Positions 44,846 through 51,931 of a DNA stretch of 64,000 bases are shown piece by piece. The position numbers and the translations under genes are program-made. Under the pieces are notes generated by a model that searched no databases, had not been told where the DNA came from, and saw only the letters and a program-made list of their open reading frames with translations. Where the stretch lies: the NCBI RefSeq assembly GCF_002531825.1, contig NZ_NWSX01000002.1, positions 186,001 through 250,000 of the forward strand, given 5' to 3'. Source of the DNA: Rhizobium sp. J15 (lineage in GTDB: Bacteria > Pseudomonadota > Alphaproteobacteria > Rhizobiales > Rhizobiaceae). The stretch's first letter is position 1, and each line of letters begins with the position of its first letter.

Positions 44846-45211
44846 TTAAGCGGTTACACGCTCAATGGCATCGATCAGCTTGGCCGGGTCGAAGGGCTTG
44901 ACGATCCAGCCCGTGGCACCGGCCTGGCGGGCGCGGTTCTTCTTTTCCGCGTCGCTTTCGGTGGTCAGGACCAGGATCGGGATCGCCCGGTATTTCTCGT
45001 TGCGGCGCACACCTTCGATGAAGCCGAAACCGTCGAGGCGGGGCATGTTGATGTCGGTGACGATGACGTCGGGGTTGGACTCTTCGAGAACCTCGAGGCC
45101 CTCGACGCCGTCTTCCGCCTGGATCGTCTCGAAACCGGCATTGTTCAGCGTCACGAGCAACATGTTTCGGATGGTGCGGGAGTCATCCACGGTAAGCACT
45201 TTTTTCTTCAT
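44846..45211 (-). CDS. cheY1: Chemotaxis response regulator CheY1 (phosphate sink)
   Basis: CheY1 acts in rhizobia as a phosphate sink that drains CheY2-P through CheA. The 121-residue receiver has acidic pocket D9/D10, phosphoacceptor D53 (VIVTDINMPRLDG), Thr in VLTTESD and Lys in WIVKPFDPAKL. It overlaps cheS by 4 bases and precedes cheA by 17. Confidence 0.96.
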   Translation of the reverse strand: MKKKVLTVDDSRTIRNMLLVTLNNAGFETIQAEDGVEGLEVLEESNPDVIVTDINMPRLDGFGFIEGVRRNEKYRAIPILVLTTESDAEKKNRARQAGATGWIVKPFDPAKLIDAIERVTA

Positions 45212-45504
45212 TGCCGAATCTCCTTGGCGAGCAGGTGGTCAATATTGACGCCAACCAGCTGCATGGTTTTCTGAAATGCATCGGACACCTTGGAAAAGGC
45301 GAAGGGTTGCTTGTCCTGCTCCCAGGTCTTCTCGGCGGACATCAGAACCTGAGCGCAGAGAGCACCGATCCGTTCGACGCCCGATGCGTCGATCGAAAGA
45401 CCGCTGCCTCGCAGCGAGAGGAGTTTATCGCGCAAGGCGGAAGCCTCGTTGAGGTCGAGCACCGCTGTCAAATTCAGCGTCTTGCCACTCTTCTTTGCTA
45501 CCAT
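45208..45504 (-). CDS. cheS: STAS-domain protein CheS
   Basis: CheS binds CheA in Sinorhizobium and speeds CheY1-P dephosphorylation. The 98-residue protein is a single STAS-like domain (NLTAVLDLNEASALRDKLLS, then SIDASGVERIGALCAQVLMS), with the conserved-position Ser of classical STAS proteins apparently at DASGV. It lies between icpA and cheY1, the order reported for the rhizobial che operon. The name rests on size and position. Confidence 0.85.
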   Translation of the reverse strand: MVAKKSGKTLNLTAVLDLNEASALRDKLLSLRGSGLSIDASGVERIGALCAQVLMSAEKTWEQDKQPFAFSKVSDAFQKTMQLVGVNIDHLLAKEIRQ

Positions 45505-45567
45505 CAGCTTTTCCTTGTCCCCTTGTCCCCGGCCCGAGAAGATGAGCTGAGGCGATAATCCGATAGG

Positions 45568-47196
45568 TTAGTAAACATTCCGCCCACCTCCGACGCTTGC
45601 GAAGGGCTGCGGAAGGCCAAAATCATCATTTTCATATTCGTCTTCGACCGGTACCGGACGGGCGGCCGCCTCGATGGCGCGAGGCGGCGTCGCGCGGGCC
45701 GGCGCCGGGCGCCCGGCAAGAGCGTTCTCGCGGGCGATGCGGAATTCGCGAATCGTCTGGCCGAGTTCGAGAATGACGGTATGGAGGTGGTCGGCGCCAT
45801 CAGCCGTGCGTTCGGCAAAGCCGGCGCTATCGGCCACCTCGGCGCCCAGGCCCTTGACGTCGGCGGTGACGCTGTCGAGGCTTGCGGCATGCTCGCCGGT
45901 CTTGGTGGCGATGCCTGATATCGCCGCATTGATGTCGGTGACCTGGCGCACGATACTGCCGATCGAATCCTGCGTGCGGCCGACCATCTGCACGCCTGCA
46001 TCGACCTGCGCCTTGGTCGTCGTCACCAGCGTCTTGATCTCGCGGGCGGCTTCGGCCGAGCGCTGGGCAAGTGCCCGGACTTCCTGGGCCACGACGGCAA
46101 AACCGCGACCGGAATCGCCGGCGCGGGCGGCCTCGATACCGGCATTCAGCGCCAGGAGATTGGTCTGGAAGGCGATCTCATCGATCGCGCCGATGATCTG
46201 GCCGATCTTTTCGGCCGATTGTTCGATATCGGCCATGGCGGTAATCGCGCGGCCGACGACCTCGCCGCTTTCCTCGGCGGCAGCGCGGGTCGAGGCGGCA
46301 GCCTGTTCGGCGGCACGGCTGTCGGCGGCACCGTCGCGGACACTGCCGGCGATGCCGGCAAGAGCGGCGGCGGAAAGCTGGAGGCGATCGGCCTGGCCGG
46401 AAGCATTGCCGGCAAACTGTCTGGACAGGCCGGCAAGCGAGCCTGTCGCCGCCTCGGCCTTATAAGTGCGTTCGGTGATGGCGGTGAACTCGGCCTGCAG
46501 GCCATCCAAGGCATTGTTCAGCGCGGTGGCGATCGCGGCATTGGCGCCATCGACGGGCGCGCGCCGCGTCAGGTCGCGTGCGGACAGGCCTTCGATGACA
46601 TCGCCAAAGATCCTGGCGATCTCGGCCTCGCTGTCGGTCCGCTGATCGGCGAGCGCGCGGCTCTGGGCGGCGCGTAGCGCGTTGAAACGGAGCGAGACGG
46701 CAATTTCCACATCGACCATGACGATGCGGATGATCGCCGTCATCAGATCGGAGATTTCACGTGCACGGCGCTTGGCCGACGGCAGCAAGGGGCGGCCGGC
46801 GATTTCTTCGGCAAGGCCGGAAACGACATGCTCGAGTATGACGCCGTGACCGGCCACGTGCCAGCGCGGGTCGAGCCCCATCTTGCTTTCGGTATCGGAG
46901 AGGACCTTGACACGCTCGGCATAGAGGCTGTCGAAGCGCGCATCCGTCAGCACGTCCCAATGCGAGGACTGCAGATCATGCAGGCGATCGACCTGTCTTT
47001 CGCTCTCGAAATTGCGGGCGGCGTCGGGGAAGGACTGGAACCGGTGGAAGAGATCGCGCAGACCGGCCTTCAAATGCGCTTCGAGGGCCGGCCGGTTGCG
47101 GCGCACGAGTTCACATTGATCGGCATCGAGACCGGCAAAGCGCAGGCGGTCGCGCAAGCTGCCTGCCTGCGCTCCACGAGCCTGATCTGATGGCAT
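45568..47196 (-). CDS. icpA: Soluble chemoreceptor IcpA with degenerate globin-like sensor
   Basis: Cytoplasmic methyl-accepting receptor heading the che operon. From the ATG at the complement of 47194-47196 it has 542 residues and no transmembrane segment. Residues about 15-160 resemble the protoglobin sensor of HemAT-type receptors ([30 protein letters not shown]). The signalling domain has the hairpin tip [20 protein letters not shown], followed by [20 protein letters not shown]. Aligned by eye on HemAT, the proximal heme His is replaced by Glu103 ([12 protein letters not shown]). There is no C-terminal CheR pentapeptide; the protein ends GGGRNVY. Confidence 0.93.
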   Translation of the reverse strand: MPSDQARGAQAGSLRDRLRFAGLDADQCELVRRNRPALEAHLKAGLRDLFHRFQSFPDAARNFESERQVDRLHDLQSSHWDVLTDARFDSLYAERVKVLSDTESKMGLDPRWHVAGHGVILEHVVSGLAEEIAGRPLLPSAKRRAREISDLMTAIIRIVMVDVEIAVSLRFNALRAAQSRALADQRTDSEAEIARIFGDVIEGLSARDLTRRAPVDGANAAIATALNNALDGLQAEFTAITERTYKAEAATGSLAGLSRQFAGNASGQADRLQLSAAALAGIAGSVRDGAADSRAAEQAAASTRAAAEESGEVVGRAITAMADIEQSAEKIGQIIGAIDEIAFQTNLLALNAGIEAARAGDSGRGFAVVAQEVRALAQRSAEAAREIKTLVTTTKAQVDAGVQMVGRTQDSIGSIVRQVTDINAAISGIATKTGEHAASLDSVTADVKGLGAEVADSAGFAERTADGADHLHTVILELGQTIREFRIARENALAGRPAPARATPPRAIEAAARPVPVEDEYENDDFGLPQPFASVGGGRNVY

Positions 47197-47628
47197 GTCC
47201 TGCCTCAACGCCTGTCCCCAACCCACTTTCCAGGCGAATGCCTGGCCAAAAACCTTTGCAGCATCCGATGAACGCAGAGCGTGGAGACGGTCTTCATCGC
47301 CGGTTGGCACCGGCCGACAAAAGCCCTCTGATCAGCTATGTTTCGAAGCTGTCTGAAGAGATGGATACCGGATCGACCCGGTACGGCGGTACGGCGTCAT
47401 GCCTGGTGGGAACGAGTGCATCTTCCCATTCCGACGTGTAACCCAATGTTTATGGTTAATTCCTTGCTTGAAGGTTAATAAGCCTTTCCCAGTGCTGGCT
47501 TTTGAAGCAATTCAGCTCAGCTCATAAGAAATACTGCCGCGCAGTTGCACGGCTGCTACAAGGCACACGCAAGCTCCGTGTTATATGCCGGTCGATAACC
47601 AAGACATGACGTCGACAAGGACAGAGCA
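47197..47628. promoter_or_regulatory. Upstream region of the che operon
   Basis: About 430 bases before icpA with no supported gene. Near the middle are two GTTAAT elements (GGTTAATTCC near 47454 and GGTTAATAAG near 47473), reminiscent of the flagellin boxes, lying about 260-280 bases upstream of the icpA ATG. A further che promoter element cannot be fixed by eye. Confidence 0.45.
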
Positions 47629-47742
47629 ATGATTGTCCTCGGATTGGGTTCCTGCTTGATTGCAATAGCGGTGCTTGCAGCCGTCGCCCGTCTCGATTTT
47701 ATCGCAGCAAACCGCGACATCCGCCCGCTTCGGGTGTTCTAA
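47629..47742 (+). CDS. Possible 37-residue small membrane protein
   Basis: This is a short open frame (ATG at 47629, TAA at 47740-47742) preceded by AAGG eight bases upstream. It encodes a hydrophobic helix (IVLGLGSCLIAIAVLAAV, residues 2-19) followed by a basic tail (RDIRPLRVF). It lies 79 bases upstream of the GT39 gene on the same strand. It looks like a small single-pass membrane protein. The protein-like composition is suggestive, but chance is not excluded. Confidence 0.35.
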   Translation: MIVLGLGSCLIAIAVLAAVARLDFIAANRDIRPLRVF

Positions 47743-47821
47743 GAACCCTTTCCCGTTGGCAGTCCGGCGCCTTTGGTGTAATCGCACTCGCGCCTTTCAT
47801 GTCAGCGGAACACTTAAGTTC

Positions 47822-49243
47822 ATGTCCCCCAGATCTGGTCTCCTCATCGTCCTTGGCTTCACGCTCTGGCGCGTCGTCTCGCTCCATTTCGATGCGACGG
47901 ACCTTTTCGTTGATGAGGCGCAGTACTGGTTCTGGTCGCAGAATCTCGATCTCGGCTATTATTCCAAGCCGCCGATGATCGCCTGGGTGATCCGGGCGAT
48001 GACCGAGCTTTCCGGCTCCAACGCCATCTATTGGATCAGGCTCTCCGGACCGCTGATTCACATGGCGGCGGCCCTGGTGCTGATGAAGGTGGCCAAGCGG
48101 TTCGTCGGCCCGGAGATCGAAGGCTGGACGGGCGCCACCTACATCACCCTTCCTGGCGTGGCGCTTTCCTCGGTGTTCTTCTCGACCGACGTGATCCTGC
48201 TCTTTTTCATCGCGATCGCCCTGCTTGCCTATTTCGGCCTGACGCAGCGGCGCTCGGTCGGGCTGGCGCTCGTCATGGGCCTCGGCGTCGGCCTCGCCTT
48301 CCTGACGAAATATGCAGTGCTGTTCGTCGTTCCGGGCGGCGCGCTTGCCCTCCTTCTCATTCCAGCGGCGCGCATCGCCATTCGCGATTTCATCATCGCG
48401 GTCGCGGTATCGGCGGCCGTCGCCCTGCCGAACCTCTGGTGGAACCTGCAGCATGACAATACGACAGTGCGCCATACGCAGGATATCGCCCATTGGAGCG
48501 AACTCGGCATCAACCTCAGGCGCGGGCTCGAATTCTTCGCCGCCCAGTTCGGCGTCGTCGGGCCAATCATATTTTTCGCGATGCTCTGGGCGGTCTACCG
48601 CATGATCAGGGGCAGGAGCGACGACCGCGAGAAGATGCTGATCTGGCTGTCGATGCCGGTGGTGGTGCTGATCACCCTGCAGGCGACGGTCGCCAAAGCC
48701 TATGCCAACTGGGCCGTGACCGCCTATGTCGCCGGGACGATCCTTGCCGTCTGGCTTCTCTATCGCCTGTGGCCGAAGGGGCTGCGGCTATCGCTCACCA
48801 TCAACGGCATCGCAAGCCTGCTCTTTCCACTGGCGACGATCTTTCCGCAGCAGTTGCTGCTGCCGAACGGCGACGAGCTGATGAAGCGCTATCTCGGCCG
48901 CGCCGAGGTCAGCCGCGAGGCGGCGGCACTTGCGGGCCCGGCCGGCATCGACATCATCGTCACCAACAACCGCGACATGGTCGCCGATCTTTTCTATACG
49001 CTGCGCGACGCATCCTACAGGATCTATGCGCGGGCGCCGGCAGGCCTTCCGGAGAGCTATTACGAGCAGGAATTCGCCCTGCCCGCCGATATGACCGGCA
49101 CCGTGCTTTTCCTGACGGACGCCCCCCTCACCTGCGCCACCGAGACGCCCGAAGTGTTGAAGAACTGGCAGCCGACAGCAGGCTACTACAAGGGCAAGTC
49201 GCTCTATATCTACAAGGTCTCGGCCGCCTGCCTGGCGCCCTGA
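47822..49243 (+). CDS. GT39-family (PMT/ArnT-like) membrane glycosyltransferase
   Basis: Such enzymes move a sugar from a polyprenyl-phosphate carrier to a lipid or protein at the periplasmic face. From the ATG at 47822 (MSPRSGLLIVLGFTLWRVVS) it has 473 residues with about 10-11 transmembrane helices. The first periplasmic loop has the family signature LFVDEAQYWFWSQNLDLGYY with the acidic DE pair, then SKPPMIAWVIR. The C-terminal ~90 residues are a soluble domain. An upstream frame to 47675 is rejected for lack of homology. The acceptor is unknown; lipid A, polysaccharide and protein are all possible. Confidence 0.85.
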   Translation: MSPRSGLLIVLGFTLWRVVSLHFDATDLFVDEAQYWFWSQNLDLGYYSKPPMIAWVIRAMTELSGSNAIYWIRLSGPLIHMAAALVLMKVAKRFVGPEIEGWTGATYITLPGVALSSVFFSTDVILLFFIAIALLAYFGLTQRRSVGLALVMGLGVGLAFLTKYAVLFVVPGGALALLLIPAARIAIRDFIIAVAVSAAVALPNLWWNLQHDNTTVRHTQDIAHWSELGINLRRGLEFFAAQFGVVGPIIFFAMLWAVYRMIRGRSDDREKMLIWLSMPVVVLITLQATVAKAYANWAVTAYVAGTILAVWLLYRLWPKGLRLSLTINGIASLLFPLATIFPQQLLLPNGDELMKRYLGRAEVSREAAALAGPAGIDIIVTNNRDMVADLFYTLRDASYRIYARAPAGLPESYYEQEFALPADMTGTVLFLTDAPLTCATETPEVLKNWQPTAGYYKGKSLYIYKVSAACLAP

Positions 49244-49250
49244 GCCGGCG

Positions 49251-49511
49251 TCAGCCTGGCCGATTGGGCAGGCAGAGGCCGGTGCCCGCGCCTTCGATCT
49301 CGATGAATTTGACGCCGCCTTCCTCGAAGGCGAGGCGCAGCTGCGCCTCCGTCGCACGATGGATGTCGTGGTGGCGCCCCTCGTAATCGCGAATGGTGCT
49401 GCGCGAGACGGCGGCCTTCTCGGCAAGATCGGTCTGGGTCCAGTCGAGGAGACCACGTGCAGCCCGGCAAAGAGCGGGGCTTAGAATTGTTTCCCTGGCG
49501 CCTTGACCCAT
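49251..49511 (-). CDS. Small XRE-family DNA-binding regulator
   Basis: The 86-residue protein is a single helix-turn-helix unit (LCRAARGLLDWTQTDLAEKA, then AVSRSTIRDYEGRH) plus a short C-terminal part ending CLPNRPG. It converges on the GT39 gene (7 bases between stops) and diverges from ybaL. A palindrome at 49531-49546 in the divergent gap is a natural operator for autoregulation and control of ybaL; this is inference. Confidence 0.85.
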   Translation of the reverse strand: MGQGARETILSPALCRAARGLLDWTQTDLAEKAAVSRSTIRDYEGRHHDIHRATEAQLRLAFEEGGVKFIEIEGAGTGLCLPNRPG

Positions 49512-49530
49512 GATTTCAAGTTACCCATAT

Positions 49531-49546
49531 TGGTCGATATAGACCA
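49531..49546. promoter_or_regulatory. Palindrome TGGTC-N6-GACCA between XRE gene and ybaL
   Basis: TGGTC (49531-49535), spacer GATATA, GACCA (49542-49546), in an AT-rich context, 20 bases upstream of the XRE start and 45 upstream of the antiporter start. Form and place fit an operator for the XRE regulator. Confidence 0.55.
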
Positions 49547-49590
49547 TATATGTCATATTGCGAACGGGATTTCCAGATCGGGAGACAGCA

Positions 49591-51411
49591 ATGCCACACG
49601 ATACGCCCTTGATCTCGACAATCGTCGGCGGCCTCGTGCTGGCTTTCGTCTTCGGCGCCATCGCCCATCGGCTGCGCATGCCGCCGCTTGTCGGCTATCT
49701 GATCGCCGGCGTGCTGGTCGGGCCGCATACGCCGGGTTACGTGGCGGATCAAAGCCTTGCGCCGGAGCTTGCCGAAATCGGCGTGATCCTGCTGATGTTC
49801 GGCGTCGGGCTGCATTTCTCGCTCAAAGACCTGTTGTCGGTGCGCGGCATCGCCGTGCCGGGCGCCATCGCGCAGATCGCCTTCGCCACACTGCTCGGCT
49901 GGGCGCTCGGCGCCTTCATGGGGTGGCCGACCGGCGGCAGCCTGGTTTTCGGCCTGGCGCTTTCAGTCGCCTCTACCGTCGTGCTGCTGAAGGCGCTGCA
50001 GGAGCGGCGGCTCGTCGAGACCGAGCGCGGCAGGATCGCCGTCGGCTGGCTGATCGTCGAGGATCTCGCCATGGTGCTGGCGCTGGTGCTGATACCGGCA
50101 GCCGCCAGCATCGGCGGTGACGGCCACGGCCCCGTCGAGCCGCTTTCAGCGGGGCTGAGCCGCCTGCTCGGCTTCGATCTCGGCATCGGCGCCATGATTG
50201 CGATGACGCTGGTGAAGGTGGCGCTGTTCGTGGCGCTGATGCTGGTCTTCGGGCGCAAGCTCATTCCCTGGACGATGCACCGCATCGCCCATACCGGCTC
50301 GCGCGAGCTTTTCCGGCTGGGCGTGCTCGCCATTGCGCTCGGCGTCGCCTTCGGCGCAGCGAAGCTCTTCGGCGTGTCGCTGGCGCTCGGCGCCTTCTTC
50401 GCCGGCATGGTGCTTGCCGAAAGCGAGCTCAGCCATCGCGCCGCCCAGGAAAGCCTGCCGCTGCGCGACGCCTTCGCCGTGCTCTTCTTCGTCTCGGTCG
50501 GCATGCTGTTCGATCCGAACATCCTGATCGACAGGCCGCTGCTGATCCTCGCCACCATCTTCATCATCGTCATCGGCAAGTCCGTCGCCGCCTTCCTGAT
50601 CGTGCTCGCCTTCAAGAAGCCGCTCGGAACGGCGCTGACGATCTCGGCAAGCCTTGGCCAGATCGGCGAATTCTCCTTCATCCTCGCCGCTCTCGGAGTC
50701 GAGCTCGGGCTGCTGCCGGAGGAAGGCCGCGACCTGATCCTCGCCGGCGCCATCATCTCGATCGTTCTCAACCCGCTGCTGTTCTTTCTCTGCGACCGCA
50801 TGCGGCCTCTTCTCGAAGGCGCAAAGCGCGAGGAGGCCGCGGCCGACCCCGCTGCCGCCGCGGATGCGGGCGCCGCTCAGGAACAGATGCCGCTTGAAGA
50901 CGACGAGGTCCACCCGACTGCCCTCAGCGGCCACGCGATCCTCATCGGCTACGGCCGGGTCGGCAGGATCGTCGGGCAGAACCTCAAATCGTCAGGCACG
51001 CCCTTCCTCGTCATCGAAGATTCCGACAAGCGTATCGGCGAATTGAAGGCGCAGGGCATCGAAGCCTTCATGGGCAATGCGGTGGCGCGGGAGACGCTCG
51101 ATCTCGCCAATCTCTCGACGGCGCGCAGCCTCGCCATCGCCATTCCAAACGCCTTCGAGGCCTGCCGCATCGCCGAGCAGGCGCGCAGCGTCAATCCCTC
51201 GATCCTCATCGTCGCCCGCGCCCATTCCGACGCCGAGGTCGACGAGCTGAAGCAATACGGCGCCGATACCGTCATCATGGGCGAACGCGAAATCGCGCTT
51301 GGCATGGTTGACCGGCTCGCTCAAGTGCATCATGAGAGTGTTCCCTATGAAGACAGGCACGAGCCTGATACAATCATACCGACGGGCACTGCTCCGCTGG
51401 AAAAAGAATGA
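49591..51411 (+). CDS. ybaL: YbaL/KefB-type cation:proton antiporter with TrkA-N domain
   Basis: This is a CPA2-family monovalent cation:proton antiporter. From the ATG at 49591 (MPHDTPLISTIVGGLVLAFV) it has 606 residues: about 12 transmembrane helices (to about residue 400), an acidic Ala-rich linker, and a C-terminal RCK/TrkA-N nucleotide-binding domain (HAILIGYGRVGRIVGQNLKS, with GxGxxG). The membrane part contains the family motif HRLRMPPLVGYLIAGVLVGP. It is YbaL-like from architecture; ion specificity is unknown. It diverges from the XRE gene. Confidence 0.9.
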   Translation: MPHDTPLISTIVGGLVLAFVFGAIAHRLRMPPLVGYLIAGVLVGPHTPGYVADQSLAPELAEIGVILLMFGVGLHFSLKDLLSVRGIAVPGAIAQIAFATLLGWALGAFMGWPTGGSLVFGLALSVASTVVLLKALQERRLVETERGRIAVGWLIVEDLAMVLALVLIPAAASIGGDGHGPVEPLSAGLSRLLGFDLGIGAMIAMTLVKVALFVALMLVFGRKLIPWTMHRIAHTGSRELFRLGVLAIALGVAFGAAKLFGVSLALGAFFAGMVLAESELSHRAAQESLPLRDAFAVLFFVSVGMLFDPNILIDRPLLILATIFIIVIGKSVAAFLIVLAFKKPLGTALTISASLGQIGEFSFILAALGVELGLLPEEGRDLILAGAIISIVLNPLLFFLCDRMRPLLEGAKREEAAADPAAAADAGAAQEQMPLEDDEVHPTALSGHAILIGYGRVGRIVGQNLKSSGTPFLVIEDSDKRIGELKAQGIEAFMGNAVARETLDLANLSTARSLAIAIPNAFEACRIAEQARSVNPSILIVARAHSDAEVDELKQYGADTVIMGEREIALGMVDRLAQVHHESVPYEDRHEPDTIIPTGTAPLEKE

Positions 51412-51465
51412 GAGATTGGCGCGCTTTTGAGCCGATACGGGAGTGACATCGCCGGAACGGAGGAG

Positions 51466-51846
51466 ATGGAGCTGGACCAGCACCGTCTGACGATCCGTAT
51501 CGCCGCTTCCCTTGCGGTCGCCATCCTTGCCTATCTCGGCCTACTCTTCGGCGGCAACCTGGTTCTCTCGCCTGCCGCCGCCGTCAATACGCTTTCCTCT
51601 TCCGGCCGTGATCCGCAGGCGCCGCAGCTGACCGCGCGCGAGGCTCTGCGCGGGGTGCTCGCCGCCGAGCGCAAGCTTGCGCCGAAGCAGACCACTCACG
51701 ACGCCGGATCGTCCCTGCTTGCCGCCGTCCCGCCTTTGGATTTCGACGGCTGGGCCGCCGCCGTGCCTTTTGCGGCATTCAAAGCCCCGCTGCGTACCGC
51801 CGTCTCCGCCACCTATCAGCCGCGCGCACCGCCGGCAGTTGCCTGA
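51466..51846 (+). CDS. Small membrane-anchored protein upstream of secDF (unknown)
   Basis: The family is not recognised. From the ATG at 51466 (GGAGGAG just upstream) it has 126 residues with one hydrophobic helix near the N-terminus (IRIAASLAVAILAYLGLLFG) and an Ala/Pro-rich remainder, suggesting a single-pass or secreted protein. It lies 85 bases before secDF on the same strand. The 55-base gap from ybaL suggests co-transcription with either. Confidence 0.7.
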   Translation: MELDQHRLTIRIAASLAVAILAYLGLLFGGNLVLSPAAAVNTLSSSGRDPQAPQLTAREALRGVLAAERKLAPKQTTHDAGSSLLAAVPPLDFDGWAAAVPFAAFKAPLRTAVSATYQPRAPPAVA

Positions 51847-51931
51847 GGCCTGCGCCGAGCGGCGCTTCCGACCATTGACGACATACCGCCAGCGCCGGAG
51901 CGCCGGCCCCTGATTATCTAAGGAATACAAC

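Noticed and set aside
42477..44849. A 790-codon plus-strand frame opposite cheA
   Set aside because: Composition is the mirror image of cheA codons (Arg/Asp/His-rich); cheA has all family motifs.
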